From Myxococcota bacterium (GTDB lineage: Bacteria > Myxococcota_A > Bradymonadia > UBA7976 > UBA1532): a stretch of 64,000 nt of DNA. The first letter of the stretch is position 1, and each line of letters begins with the position of its first letter. A model generated the notes under the pieces. It made no database searches and was not told where the DNA came from. It was given only the letters and a program-made list of their open reading frames with translations. Location: the NCBI GenBank assembly GCA_023150895.1, contig JAKLJY010000027.1, forward strand, positions 1 to 64,000, in the 5' to 3' direction. Both the position numbers and the translations under genes were made by a program. Below are positions 27,129 to 37,700 of this stretch, piece after piece.

Positions 27129-28315
27129 TGGCGGCGCTTTCGCTCTCCGCGCTGTTGACCGCCGTCGCGCTGCTTGCCGCAGGGCCGACGGTCGTCGATC
27201 CGGTCGCCCTGGAGGCGGCGGTCGAGGCGGAACCCGAGCGGCCGGGCCTGCGTCTCGCGCTGGCGCTCGCGCTGCTCGAGGCGGGTCGCGTCGACGCGGC
27301 CGAACGCCACGCCCGAACGGTCGTCTCCGCCTGGCCCCGCTCGGTGCGGGCGCACTGGCTGCTCGCCCGCATCGCGATCCTGCGGGGCGACCGCGCCGCG
27401 GCCGAGGGCCACCTCGAAGCCCTCTCGACCCACGGCGGCGAACGGGCGCGGCGCGCCGTCGAACAGCTCCGGCCGGCGCTGCCCGTCGCGGTCGGACCGG
27501 CCGTCTCGACCCGGGCGCGGGCCCGAGTCGCCGTCGAATACGACTCGGGCGTCGAGCGGCTGCCGGACGACATCCCGAGCGGCAGGGGTGACCGACCCGC
27601 GGCCCTGCGCGCGACGCTCGGCGTCGAGGCGACGCCACAGGCCGTGCGCGGTCGGCTCCGCGGCGAGGCGCGGCTGGCCGCCGAGCGCTCAGCCCACCTG
27701 GGCTCGACGACGGCGGTGGGCGACGCCGATCGGACGAGCCTCGCCTTCCGCTTGCGCGGTGCCCGGGAAGGCGACGTCGTGCACTTCGGGGCCTTCGGCG
27801 AGGGGGGCGCGCTGCTCGCCGGGCGCGACCCGCTGCCCGCTCTCGCCTCGTACGGCGGCGGCGCGTGGGTGGGCGGCGCCCCCGGTCGATTCAGCCCCTG
27901 GCTCGAAGGCCGGGCGCTGCGGTTCGAGCTCGCCGAACGCGCGACGGCGGGCAGCGACGGCCTGTGGGCTTTCGAAGGGGCGCTGGGCGCGGCCTCGCTG
28001 GTATCGGGTCAGCGCATCGCGGGCCGGCTCGTCTTGCGCGCCCTGGCCCCCGACCTGCCGGAATCGGCGCACGAATGGGGCGGAGATCTCGCCTACACGG
28101 GCGGCCGAGGCCGATTCAGCGGCCATGCGCTGGTCGGTCTGTTTCAGCGGTCGTCCGAACGGGGCATCGACGGACTCCACGGCCGCACGGAGCTTCGGGG
28201 CCGCTTTGCGCTCACCGCGAGCGTGGGAACGGGCCTCACGGGTCAGCTCCGCGCAGGCGCCGTCGAACGCGGTCCGCGGGTCATCGCGGGCGTCTTCCTG
28301 GAGGTCGTGCCATGA
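27128..28315 (+). CDS. TPR-like exported protein with beta-barrel-like C-terminus
   Basis: The 395-residue protein starts with a signal peptide. Residues of about 25-115 form two or three TPR-like helical hairpins (LRLALALALLEAGRVDAAERHARTV, then VRAHWLLARIAILRGDRAAAEGHLEAL). From about 130 to the end there are alternating strands with Arg/Gly/aromatic patterns (VRGRLRGEARLAAERSAH, FSGHALVGLFQRSSERG), suggesting an outer-membrane barrel or a large beta-domain. The C-terminal strand ends VFLEVVP. It lies between the kinase and the FecR-domain gene with overlaps on both sides, so it probably belongs to the signal-sensing complex or its output. The family is not recognised. Confidence 0.7.
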   Translation: MAALSLSALLTAVALLAAGPTVVDPVALEAAVEAEPERPGLRLALALALLEAGRVDAAERHARTVVSAWPRSVRAHWLLARIAILRGDRAAAEGHLEALSTHGGERARRAVEQLRPALPVAVGPAVSTRARARVAVEYDSGVERLPDDIPSGRGDRPAALRATLGVEATPQAVRGRLRGEARLAAERSAHLGSTTAVGDADRTSLAFRLRGAREGDVVHFGAFGEGGALLAGRDPLPALASYGGGAWVGGAPGRFSPWLEGRALRFELAERATAGSDGLWAFEGALGAASLVSGQRIAGRLVLRALAPDLPESAHEWGGDLAYTGGRGRFSGHALVGLFQRSSERGIDGLHGRTELRGRFALTASVGTGLTGQLRAGAVERGPRVIAGVFLEVVP

Positions 28316-29037
28316 GACGAAGACCCGTCGCCGGCTGCTCGGTCATCCTCCTCCTGCTGCTCCCCGCGCGGGGCTTCTCGGCCCCGGGCGCCCCGGAGGT
28401 CGCCACCATCACGGACCTGCGCGGCGCGGTCGAGCACCGCCGCGCCGAGGGCGCCGACTGGGGGGGCGCGCACCTCGATCAAGGTCTCCGGCTGAAGGAG
28501 GCCGTGCGAACCGGCGAGCGCAGCACGACCGAGCTGCGCTTCGTCGACCAGACCCTGCTCGCGCTCGGCGAGCGAACGCGCCTGACCATCACGCTGACGC
28601 TCTTCGACGTGCGGGCGGCGCCCGCCGAGATTCGGCTCGCCCTCGAAGCCGGACGCGCCGACGTCGACGTCCCGCTCGCCGCGGCGCGGCCGCTGCAGGT
28701 CGAGGGACCGGCGGGGGCCTCGCCGGTGCGCCTCGCGCCCGGCCAACGGGTCCGGCTGACCGTCAGCGACGGCCGGCTCGTGTTGTCGCCCCTGCCCTCG
28801 GGCGTGACCTTCGCTTCGGCCGCGTGGGACAATGCCCTCGATGGCGCGGACCGCGCGACCGCCGCTTCGAGTCCCTTCGGCGAAGCGGCCGGGCCGCCGG
28901 GCGGGCGCGGTCCCCTCACGCCCGGCGACGGCCCCTTTTTCGGCTTCGACGCGGCGCCCTCGGGCGGGCTCGACATACCGACCGGCCCGGCCGACGTGGG
29001 CGCGGCCGTCCGGATCGAGCTGACGCCGACCCCTTGA
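28312..29037 (+). CDS. FecR-domain periplasmic protein
   Basis: The 241-residue exported protein has a hydrophobic N-terminal signal and a FecR-type domain (about 25-155): VATITDLRGAVEHRRAEG, LKEAVRTGERSTTELRFVDQTLLALGERTRL, then a strand-rich part and APGQRVRLTVSDGRL. FecR domains are periplasmic beta-sandwiches used in signalling or structural surface proteins. The C-terminal 70 residues are Pro/Gly-rich. The ATG overlaps the previous stop, so it is the last gene of the five-gene operon. The context suggests the FecR domain serves this two-component pathway and not an ECF sigma system, since no sigma factor gene is near. Confidence 0.8.
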   Translation: MRRRPVAGCSVILLLLLPARGFSAPGAPEVATITDLRGAVEHRRAEGADWGGAHLDQGLRLKEAVRTGERSTTELRFVDQTLLALGERTRLTITLTLFDVRAAPAEIRLALEAGRADVDVPLAAARPLQVEGPAGASPVRLAPGQRVRLTVSDGRLVLSPLPSGVTFASAAWDNALDGADRATAASSPFGEAAGPPGGRGPLTPGDGPFFGFDAAPSGGLDIPTGPADVGAAVRIELTPTP

Positions 29038-29052
29038 GGCCGGCAGGCCCTC

Positions 29053-29505
29053 TCACTCCGCGGTCAGGCTGAGCTCCTCGATGATCTGGAGCACCAGCTC
29101 CGCCTCCCGGACCTGCAGGGCCAGGTAGGCCTCCTCGAGGGCGATCTCGATCTCCGAGACGGACGCCCCGCCGCGCTTCACGAGCGCCGCGTACGTCGCC
29201 ACGAACTGGCGGCCGGCCTTGCTCTCCAGCGTCGCGCGGGCGGCCTCGAGGAACCGCCCCTGATCGGGCGAGCCGCCGGGGATCGAGGCCACCTGGCGCA
29301 GCACCGCGTCGTGCTTGCCGCAGTCCGACGCGGCCCCGCAGTAGGGCGTGCCATCGGCGCAGCAGCCGCACTGGGCGCCCTGGTTCGTGGTCGAGCACGT
29401 CCCGAGACCGCAGTTGGCCGAGCAGCCCTTGCGGGCTGCGGCGAGGGCCGGCTGGGCAAAGGCGACGGTGGCGAGGGCGACGCTGACGATGAGGGTGCGG
29501 ATCAT
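29053..29505 (-). CDS. Exported Cys-rich small protein
   Basis: The 150-residue protein starts with a clear signal peptide (ALATVAFAQPALAAA) followed by a Cys-rich segment of about 36 residues with nine cysteines (KGCSANCGLGTCST, AQCGCCADGTPYCG, SDCGK). Its C-terminal half is helical (ALVKRGGASVSEIEIALEEAYLAL). It is probably a periplasmic or secreted disulfide-rich protein; no family is recognised. The ATG at 29505 follows AAGGA at good spacing, and the longer frame upstream lacks support. It is convergent with the FecR gene and lies 174 bases downstream of the PEGA protein gene, so it could be part of the surface operon or separate. Confidence 0.7.
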   Translation of the reverse strand: MIRTLIVSVALATVAFAQPALAAARKGCSANCGLGTCSTTNQGAQCGCCADGTPYCGAASDCGKHDAVLRQVASIPGGSPDQGRFLEAARATLESKAGRQFVATYAALVKRGGASVSEIEIALEEAYLALQVREAELVLQIIEELSLTAE

Positions 29506-29679
29506 GACGGGGTCCTTCTGTTGTCTCGGTGAGATTCCGTCGGCCGAATCGCCGACGCCGATCCAGAAGAGCACGCCCCGTGCCAACCCCCAACCCATTG
29601 AAATCATTAGAACTCGCGTTCGACAACCGCGGGGCCGCCCCCACACCGTCGTGGGGAATTGCCCACGGTTCGGGCGCTG

Positions 29680-31377
29680 TCAGTTCGCGAATCGGATGCC
29701 AAACAGCAGTCCGCCCGCGAGTTGCGCACCTTCAGAGAGAATGATCCTCTCCCCATCGTCCCGCGTCGTTGCGACCGTCGCGACAGGCGCATCGCCCCAG
29801 ATCGCGAGCCCGAGTTGGAAGTGCGCGCCCGGCCCCTGCCCCAGCGTGAGACCGACGTCAGCAAACCAGGCCGGAGAGACATACCAGGAGTCGCCGGAGT
29901 TCTTCATCTCACGGGTCCGGACGGCGTACTCGAACTGCGCCCCCACGCGAAGCGAGGTCGTCAGGCGCACGAACCCTTCGCCGAGCGAGAGCCGGGGGCC
30001 GACCGTGAGAGCGGCCAACGATCGGAAGAACCGATAGGTGCCAGAGTTCGTCTTGCTGGCGGCGAGCGTGAGCCCTCCTTCCACGCCGAGGGGTCGAAAG
30101 TCGTATCCACCGGAGAAATCCAGTCCCGCCGAGACCGCCTCGGTGGCCCCGCAGTCCGAATTGCCGCCGCAAGCGAGGGTCGTACCGATCAGCGTCGCCA
30201 CCCCCAGGGTGCCGCCCGGCTCGACGCCATCGCCTTCACGTCGTCTACCGGTCGCATCCGGTGCACTCCGCACGTCGGCGGTCGGAGGGGCGGGTTCCAG
30301 GACCAGAACCGTTTCCGAAGGTCGGCCGGGGACGACGAAGAGCGTTCGACGTGCGGTTAGGAAGCCTTCCAGGTCAGCGCTGACCACGTGTTCGCCGGCG
30401 CTGAGCGGTACTTTCGAGCGCCCGACGCCGCGAGACTTGCCGTCCACGCTGATCGCGGCGGTAGCCGGGGAGACGGTGACCTCGACGAGGGTCTCGCCAG
30501 GCGGAATTTCGACGCTGATGGCCACCGAACGGCGTGGCACGACATCCACTTCAAAGGGCCCGTGGAGCGCACCGTTCGCTCGGAGACTGACGGCGCGCTT
30601 GCCGGCGGAGACTCCGCCCCGCCAGGGCGCGGGTCCCTGCTCGACCCCATCGACGATGACGACCGCCTCCGAAGCGCCCGTGACCTCCACGGCCATCCCG
30701 GCGCTCGTCCCTTTGGTGCCGGTCGACGGGACCGGCGCGTCCTCGACGGAGGGCAAAGACGGCAGTGGCGGGGCGGCCGCCGCGTTCCTGCTTTCGGGTG
30801 TCGGGAACGCCGCGAGCGTTCTCTGCCCGCGCCTGATCCGGAGTCTGCTCTCGTGCGACCGGCCGTCCGGCGCGATGAGCCGCACGCGGTGCTCGCCGGG
30901 CAGGACCGGCAGTCCGTCGGGCTCGGGCAACGTAGCCACGTCGATGCCATCGACAGCAACAACGGTGCCATCTGGACCACTCGCCCCGACGAGGCCGCTT
31001 TGCTTCGCGAGCGCGTCCCGCTGCCTGCGGGCGCGATCACGTAGCCCTTGTGGAGCGTCGTCCAAGTCGGCCAGGAGCCGGTAGAGAATCGCGGCCGTCG
31101 TCGCCCGGCCCAAGTGTAGCGCGGTCACCGCCATCAACTCGAGGGCGTCGGGATCGCCGCCGCGCGTCCAACTCTCATACGCGGCGTCATGTGCCTCCAC
31201 CTTCCGGCCGCCCTTGAAGGCCGCCACGGCACGCGAGAGCGCGGCGGCGCCGGCGGTGGTATCGGAGACCTCGGCGGTCGGACGAGGCGGGATGATGGGG
31301 GCACCACGGACGACGGGGCTGGCGATACCGAACGCCAGGAGCCCGACGCCCAACCGGCTCGCGAGTCGGGTCATCAT
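29680..31377 (-). CDS. TPR-PEGA protein with C-terminal beta-barrel-like domain
   Basis: The 565-residue exported protein begins with a signal peptide and a TPR-like helical part (AALSRAVAAFKGGRKVEAHDAAYES, up to about 125). Three PEGA-type beta-domains follow: GTVVAVDGIDVATLPEPDG near 138, AVVIVDGVEQGPAPWRGG near 235, and AAISVDGKSRGVGRSKVPL near 310. PEGA domains are surface beta-modules. From about 385 to the end a run of amphipathic strands (VGPRLSLGEGFVRLTTSLRVGAQFEYAV, FQLGLAIWGD), ending in GIRFAN, looks like an outer-membrane barrel. The ATG overlaps the stop of the 1126-residue gene. A periplasm-to-surface role in the operon is inferred. Confidence 0.75.
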   Translation of the reverse strand: MMTRLASRLGVGLLAFGIASPVVRGAPIIPPRPTAEVSDTTAGAAALSRAVAAFKGGRKVEAHDAAYESWTRGGDPDALELMAVTALHLGRATTAAILYRLLADLDDAPQGLRDRARRQRDALAKQSGLVGASGPDGTVVAVDGIDVATLPEPDGLPVLPGEHRVRLIAPDGRSHESRLRIRRGQRTLAAFPTPESRNAAAAPPLPSLPSVEDAPVPSTGTKGTSAGMAVEVTGASEAVVIVDGVEQGPAPWRGGVSAGKRAVSLRANGALHGPFEVDVVPRRSVAISVEIPPGETLVEVTVSPATAAISVDGKSRGVGRSKVPLSAGEHVVSADLEGFLTARRTLFVVPGRPSETVLVLEPAPPTADVRSAPDATGRRREGDGVEPGGTLGVATLIGTTLACGGNSDCGATEAVSAGLDFSGGYDFRPLGVEGGLTLAASKTNSGTYRFFRSLAALTVGPRLSLGEGFVRLTTSLRVGAQFEYAVRTREMKNSGDSWYVSPAWFADVGLTLGQGPGAHFQLGLAIWGDAPVATVATTRDDGERIILSEGAQLAGGLLFGIRFAN

Positions 31378-34300
31378 TGCGCGGCTCCCGTGGCGGATGC
31401 GTATCGGCCCAACAGATCATTCGCGGCCATGGCGGCCTCGGCGTCACTTACGCCGACGCGGTGGCGCGCCAGAATCGCCAACGCCGCCAGCTCGAAACGC
31501 TCTCCAGCGCCGCCGGTGAGCGACTCGGGCGCTTCAGCGATCCGGCGCAGGTGGGCGTCGCGATACCGTTCGAATGCCTCCAGGACGATCCGAGCGGCCT
31601 TGCCCTCCGCGGCCTCCGCCTGTGCCGCCGCGGGCGGCAACTCGCGCGGATCGGCGGCCACACGAAGCTCGGGCACGGCAGTCGCCTCCAGATCCTCGAT
31701 GGTTTCCTCGACACTCACCGGGAAAGCGTGGACGTGTGCGCCGGCCTCGGCCGTTCGAGCAACCGGCCCAAGGAGGCTCTGGAAGTCGATGCGATGAGAC
31801 TGTCGCCACCGGACCACGTTGTAGCTCATCGGCTCCGACTCTTCCCGACGGACATGTGTGGGCATCGCCATGCAGTCGGCCAACTTCGTCTCGACCTCGA
31901 TCCGACGACTCGGCTCCTGGGTCACCCCCGGTCCTGAAGTGGGTGTGTCCCGGAGCGCAGCGAGTTCCTTCCCCGCTTCGACCAGACAATCGAGGCGCCC
32001 GGCGTTGATCTCGAACCGGATGCGCGACGGAACACTCACCGCGCGGCTTTCCTCCGCCACCCTCGATGGCCCCTCTGCTCTGACCGCGACATCCGAGAGA
32101 CGAACCCACACGTCCAACGGCGACCGGGGCCCGTTTCCCGTTTGCAGCGTCCCACCAGAGGCCAGGCGGCGAACCAGGGCATCGAGCGGACCGGGCTCGA
32201 CCTCGAGCCAACCCCGAACGATCGCGCGCGCCGTAACGGCAGCAATGGGCGCCTGGTGTCGGGCGCCGAGCGCCTCGCGATCGCTCGCGGCGAGGCCAGC
32301 GTCGTACCGCAGCATCAGGGTGCCCAGGGCCGGGCGACCGCGGGCGAACAGCGCGTCGACCCTGGCCGACCGCGCAGCCGCGCCGTCGGCGTCCAGCTCG
32401 GCGATCAGACCGGTCAGCCGGGCATCCTCGGGCACCGCGCGGCCCATTTCCGCGAGAAGGCGCCTCGCCTCGGCAGTTCGGCCCGCTGCGCTCAGGCTGC
32501 GGGCCCGCGCCAGGCCCCAATCGGCAGCCAGCCATCGGAGCCGCATGCGCACGCGATCGGGCGCATCGACCGCGACGGCGGGCAATGCGACGACGGTCCG
32601 CCAGCCCACCTCGAGACCCGACGGTTCGGCCGCCCGGAGTGATTCCCGGAGTGCGTGGACATGGGCGGCCACAACCTGTTGCATCGGTCCACCGACGGTG
32701 GTGTCCATGGTCAGGACCGCCTCGAACGCGAGACCGACGGACACCGCGTCTGGTGCGGTGTCGATGTGATCCAGGTGTCGCTTGCGTGCCCGCGCAGCTT
32801 CGAGCGTCACGTCCCGGCGGTAGCGAGCGGTCGTCTCGGCCCCCGGCCGCACGCGCTCTGCACCGGCGAGCAACGCGACCGACTCGGCGAAGGCCCCCCG
32901 CTCCGCGTGCTCGATCGCGAGACGTCCGAGATCCGCGGCGACGAGGTCTCTCACGCGAGCCGCGACGACCTGGCCGCACTCGGACGGTCCCCGCTCCAGG
33001 TCGGATATCTCGGCAGGGATCTCCGACGCAGCGCGCGCGCGGGCGACCAACGATGAGAGGCGCTCGAGCTTTGGTTGCGACGCGAGTTCGCCCCGAAACC
33101 GCGCGTGGCGCGCGAGGCGCTCGGCCTCGGTCGCCAGGGCATCCCAGTCTCGGGCGTTTCGCGCGGCGTCGAGGCTCGCCCGGTATCCCATGCGCATGCG
33201 CTCGGCAAGGGCCGGAAACCACGTGAGCGCCACCGGGTGGGAACCGAGGAGCGGGAACCCGTCGAGCCGTTCGGGCGGCACGGCCTGGCCACTCGCGAGA
33301 AGGAAGGCGAGTTCGCGGCACTCCGAGCCCAACCGTGCCGCGTCCTGCGCCACCTCCAGGAATGGGCGCTCGCTCTCGAGGCCGGCTCGGACCTGGTACG
33401 CGTACCAGGTTTGTTGCGCCGCTTCGTACCGACCGTCTGCAAGGGCGCTCCTGAGCAGGCGAGCGGCGTCGATGCAGTCCGCGCCCGTCAACTCCGGCGG
33501 GACCTCGGAGGGCCGCAGACGGTTGGCGCTGGTGCAGTCGAGGCGACGAACCGCGGCTGTGAAGGTGTCCGCGGCCGGCCCGCGAGTCGGCACCGGCACA
33601 TCTGCGTCTGGCACTGTCGCCCCGGTCGCCGGCGCGACCGTCCCGCCCGCTTTGGCCACTGACTCGCCGAGTGCGCCCACGTACGTCAGCCCCACGCCGA
33701 ACGCCAGGATGTCCGACTGCGTGTTGAAGGACACACCGCCGACCCATGCGCCGAAGTCGAGTCCCGCAAGGGCGTTGAACTGAAGCGAGTCGCCCAACGC
33801 ATCTCCTGCCGTCGGATCGAAAGTGATACCCGGCTGAATGGTGACCGGGATCGTGGTCCCGACGGTGACCGTCGTGCCATAGCGGGCGAGGAGCTGGACG
33901 GGGACCGCGACCCGTCCACCGGCCCAAGCTGCGTCGACGGCGGCCCCCGCGCCAAATTCGCGACCGCCTGTTCGCCACAAGAGGCCGGCCTGGCCCCCGA
34001 GGCCGGCCTGAAGGGCCAAAGCGGTGTCGACGGTCTGGCCGCCAGTCACCGTCACCCCGAGGGGTCCACCCGCGCCGTAGAAGGCTCGAACGCTCTCGTG
34101 GCCGCCCGTGGCGCGGGTATAGAGGGTTCGGGTGATGACCCCGAACTGGTTGATGTCGTTCCCCGTCGCCGTCATGATCGTGCCGCCGAGCTGCACGGCA
34201 CCGCCCGGACCGAGCCCGTAGTGGGCCTGGAATGGCAGTGTCGCTCCGTAAGCATTGTCGAGGCCTTTGACCGTGACGACCTCGAGCGCTCCGCCAAGGC

Positions 34301-34754
34301 TCAGGTCCCCCAGCCCGCGTGTCCCCGCGGCGACGTGATCGAACGTCGCAAAAGCTTCCGCCACCGCGCGCGATTGCAGACCTGACAGGGCCGCAGACGG
34401 CAGAAGCGTGCCCGTCGCGTTCACGCAGTACAGCGCGAAGCCCGCCGAGAGAAGTCGGTCGAAGTCCTGCTCGTCGTCGAAGTTCGCCGAGAGGTCACCC
34501 CAGCGACATGTGACGGCGTCGCCCGACCAGTCACAGCTACCCGGCACCCCGCAGATGTCACAGTCGAACTCGCGCGGATCGTCGCCGAACTGCTCCGAGA
34601 TGAACCGATCCGAACAGACCGAGTAGCCCTCCGCGAAACGCTCCCGCGGGCCCGCCGCCGCGATGCCGGGAACGATGCCCGCGATGAGTGCGGCGACGCG
34701 GCATCGAGCGACACGGCCGCGCGCGACCCGAAAGCCTTTCTGCGCGTCAGCCAT
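31374..34754 (-). CDS. Large exported protein with N-terminal barrel-like and C-terminal helical regions
   Basis: The 1126-residue protein has a signal peptide (ALIAGIVPGIAAAGP) and a Cys-rich segment (DCDICGVPGSCDW..CRWGDL). Residues of about 140-385 are rich in Gly/Ala/Thr strands (GDLSLGGALEVVTVKG, LGPGGAVQLGGTIMTATG, FGAWVGGVSFNTQSDILAFGVGLTYVG), which resembles an outer-membrane beta-barrel. From about 400 onward the sequence is helical with TPR-like spacing (ADGRYEAAQQTWYAYQVRAG, ARSLSAAGRTAEARRLLAEMG) and charged. The family is not recognised. It starts 18 bases after the giant-protein stop and overlaps the PEGA gene by four bases, so it is inferred to be a surface-assembly partner. 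Confidence 0.65.
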   Translation of the reverse strand: MADAQKGFRVARGRVARCRVAALIAGIVPGIAAAGPRERFAEGYSVCSDRFISEQFGDDPREFDCDICGVPGSCDWSGDAVTCRWGDLSANFDDEQDFDRLLSAGFALYCVNATGTLLPSAALSGLQSRAVAEAFATFDHVAAGTRGLGDLSLGGALEVVTVKGLDNAYGATLPFQAHYGLGPGGAVQLGGTIMTATGNDINQFGVITRTLYTRATGGHESVRAFYGAGGPLGVTVTGGQTVDTALALQAGLGGQAGLLWRTGGREFGAGAAVDAAWAGGRVAVPVQLLARYGTTVTVGTTIPVTIQPGITFDPTAGDALGDSLQFNALAGLDFGAWVGGVSFNTQSDILAFGVGLTYVGALGESVAKAGGTVAPATGATVPDADVPVPTRGPAADTFTAAVRRLDCTSANRLRPSEVPPELTGADCIDAARLLRSALADGRYEAAQQTWYAYQVRAGLESERPFLEVAQDAARLGSECRELAFLLASGQAVPPERLDGFPLLGSHPVALTWFPALAERMRMGYRASLDAARNARDWDALATEAERLARHARFRGELASQPKLERLSSLVARARAASEIPAEISDLERGPSECGQVVAARVRDLVAADLGRLAIEHAERGAFAESVALLAGAERVRPGAETTARYRRDVTLEAARARKRHLDHIDTAPDAVSVGLAFEAVLTMDTTVGGPMQQVVAAHVHALRESLRAAEPSGLEVGWRTVVALPAVAVDAPDRVRMRLRWLAADWGLARARSLSAAGRTAEARRLLAEMGRAVPEDARLTGLIAELDADGAAARSARVDALFARGRPALGTLMLRYDAGLAASDREALGARHQAPIAAVTARAIVRGWLEVEPGPLDALVRRLASGGTLQTGNGPRSPLDVWVRLSDVAVRAEGPSRVAEESRAVSVPSRIRFEINAGRLDCLVEAGKELAALRDTPTSGPGVTQEPSRRIEVETKLADCMAMPTHVRREESEPMSYNVVRWRQSHRIDFQSLLGPVARTAEAGAHVHAFPVSVEETIEDLEATAVPELRVAADPRELPPAAAQAEAAEGKAARIVLEAFERYRDAHLRRIAEAPESLTGGAGERFELAALAILARHRVGVSDAEAAMAANDLLGRYASATGAAQ

Positions 34755-34772
34755 TCGGTCCGTCTCCCCGTG

Positions 34773-37700
34773 TCATCGGGCGTTCGCTCGCCGACGTCTC
34801 CTTCGGAGGACGAGCAACGCCAATCCCCACGGCCATCCCGTGGGCGCAGACCCATCGGCGCGGCATGCGCACCCGACCCCCGTCGCGCTCGCCGTCCCGG
34901 GTTCCGCGGTGTCCGCCTCACCCTGGCCGCCGTCCGGCAAACGAAGGTCGGGCTCCGACGACGGACCGTCCAATCCGCTCTCCGCCTCCTCCGTCGCGTC
35001 GACGATGGCATCGCCCGCATCGAGTCCCCCGTCAGTCGTGCCGAGGTCGACACCTTCATCCGCCGCAGGACCAATGTCTGCAGCCCCCGCGTCCCCCGGC
35101 GCGTCGTCACAGACGTCGCCGACACCGTCGCCATCCGTGTCTCGCTGTTCGGCGTCGACGATGGTGCGGCACAGGTCCGTGCTGTCCGGCACCCCGTCGC
35201 CGTCGGCGTCGTCTTCAATCGCGTCCGGCTGTCCGTCACCGTCGGAGTCGAGCGGGGTCTCGCCCTCGCCGAACTCGTCGAAATCGGCCACACCGTCGCC
35301 ATCGGAGTCGGCAGCATCCGGATTCAGGCCGAACGCCTCCTCGATGAGGTTGGAAAGGCCATCACCGTCGCGGTCCGGGTCACACGCGTCCGGGAGGCCG
35401 TCGTCGTCGAGATCCTGATCGCTGGCATTGGCGACGAGCGGACATCCATCCGCATCGTCGGGGACACCGTCGCCGTCGTCGTCGTCGTCCGCGTTGTCTC
35501 CGAGCCCGTCACCGTCCGTATCCATCTGCTCGGAGGGGTCATTGGGCGCGAAGTCGAGTTCATCCGGAACACCGTCTCCGTCGTCGTCGCCATCGCCATT
35601 GTCGCCCACGCCATCGCCGTCGTTGTCCCTGGCTTCGGCCGGATCGTTCGGGAATGCGTCGCCTTCGTCCGGCACGCCGTCGCAGTCCGCGTCGTCGCTC
35701 CTCGCGGATGCACCAGGGTCGAGGTCGTCGCAGTCGTCACCGTCTGCGCAGATCTCGGTCGGTTCGCTCAGGCCGTCGTCGTCCCTGTCTCGGCACAGCG
35801 GGTTCGAGCCGCTGAGGAACTCCGCAAGGTCCGAACTCCCGTCCTCGTCCCGATCAGTGGTGCCATCGGCGGTGACGAGGTCGCCGAAATAGGCAAGCTC
35901 CCAGTCATCGGGCAGGCCGTCGCCATCCGAGTCGTCGCCGCCGAGGGGGGCCGGCCGGACGCCTCGATGACGCACAAACCAGTACCCGGCACCGCCGAGC
36001 GAGCGGAAGACGACGTAACCGTCCACGACGGGCGGCAAGCCGACCTCGGCGAGCAGTTCCTGCCACTCGGGGACATCGACCATCGTCGCTTCAGAGTCAT
36101 TCACGCTCACTTCGACCGTGACACCGGGCGCCCGGAAGATACCAAAGTCGGCAAGGCGTGGCCCAGGTTGACCCGGGAAGACAAAGGCCACTCGCTCGTC
36201 GAGCGGGTCCGGGCTGGCCTCGGTGTCCGTGCCGAGCGGCGCAGAGAACTCACGGAGCGCCCGCACGGCGACACCCCACTGGTCGTCGCCTCCGCTTCGG
36301 ACGAAACGAACCACGGGTGCGCCGGCGGCTCCGTCCCCCCCTTCGAGCGGGGGCAGCGGCACCTCGGTAACGGGGCTCCAGGCGGCCTGTTCACCGGGCA
36401 GGTCGATGGAACGTCCCGCGAGGCCCTCGAGGGTCACCGCGCCCTGAACCTCGGCGTCGTAGACCTCGACCTCGAGCAGTCCCTCGCCCGTGTCACGGGG
36501 CAACCAGAGGTCGAATGCACCGGACTGCTCCGTGTCGCGTTCGAACAGGTCGGGCATCGACCCGAAAGCGGTACCGAGGCTGTAGGCGCCCATTGCACGG
36601 GCGCCCCATTGAGGTCCGTCGTCCAGAGGTTCGACGACGAGCCGATTCTCACCCTGGCGGAGTTCGCCTGCACGGAGCCAAAGAACTGCGCCCGGCGACG
36701 CCATCGGAATCACCCCTCGGTCCTCTCCGTTGAGCGTCATCCGCAGGCCGCCGGCCGCTGCGACCCCCGCGGGTTGAATTCGCAGCAGACGGTCGCGGCC
36801 ATCCCCATCGAACGCCAGGACGAGTCGGTGGGGATGCTGCCCGCTGCCGATGCCGTGACCGTACTCTCCACCGAGGGTGCGGTCGAGGCGCAGGACAAGG
36901 ACGGGCCCGGCGTCCGTCGCGTCGTCCGGGCTGACGTCCTCGCCGTCAATGACGCCGTCGTTGTCCGAGTCGGGATCCAGGGGGTCGAGGCCGGCATCGA
37001 CCTCGACGCCGTCGGAGAGTCCATCGGCGTCGGTGTCGGTCACGGTGGGCAGGGTCCCGGATGCGTATTCCTGACCGTTGTCGAGGCCATCCCCGTCGGC
37101 GTCGCCGTTCTCGTCCCAAACGATTCCCCCGAGATTGGCCCACTCCCACCAATCCGGAAGGGCATCACCGTCCTCGTCGTCCGTGCGGTCGTCTCGGCCG
37201 TCCATGACGAAGGTGAACGCTTCGACCGCGTTTCCGAGGTTCTTCACCTCGAGGTACATGCGGTGGCCCGGCTGCCAGGGGTAGCGGCCGAGCGGACCGC
37301 CCACCCGCAGGTACTGGCTCAGGTGGCTGTCAGCCACGCCGTTCGACGCCCAATGGGGCCACTCGTCGGTCGGTGGGGCATCCTGATAGAGGGTCATCCT
37401 GACGTTGCCGGAGTGGGTCGCCGTGTGTCGCCAACGAACGGCGTCGGCGGGAACGTCCACCCGATAGAGGCGCGATGCCGCGGGCGCGAGTTGCCCGTCG
37501 ACTCGGTCACCGTAGAACGCCACGAGACCATCCAGGCGCAGCCTTTGCGCACCAACGGTCGAATCGAGGTCGTAGACCGCGTCCGTTGCGGCGAGTACGC
37601 CGACGTACCAGTTCTTGCCAGGCTCGATCGGCGGCACATGGACGGTCCAGTCACCGGGCCCATCGAACGACGTGCGTTCGGGGTGATATGTGTCGTCGGC

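Noticed and set aside
25191-27638. 815-codon minus-strand open frame opposite the kinase gene
   Set aside because: The plus-strand frame carries the complete histidine kinase; the antisense frame is Arg/Gly/Asp-rich without domains.
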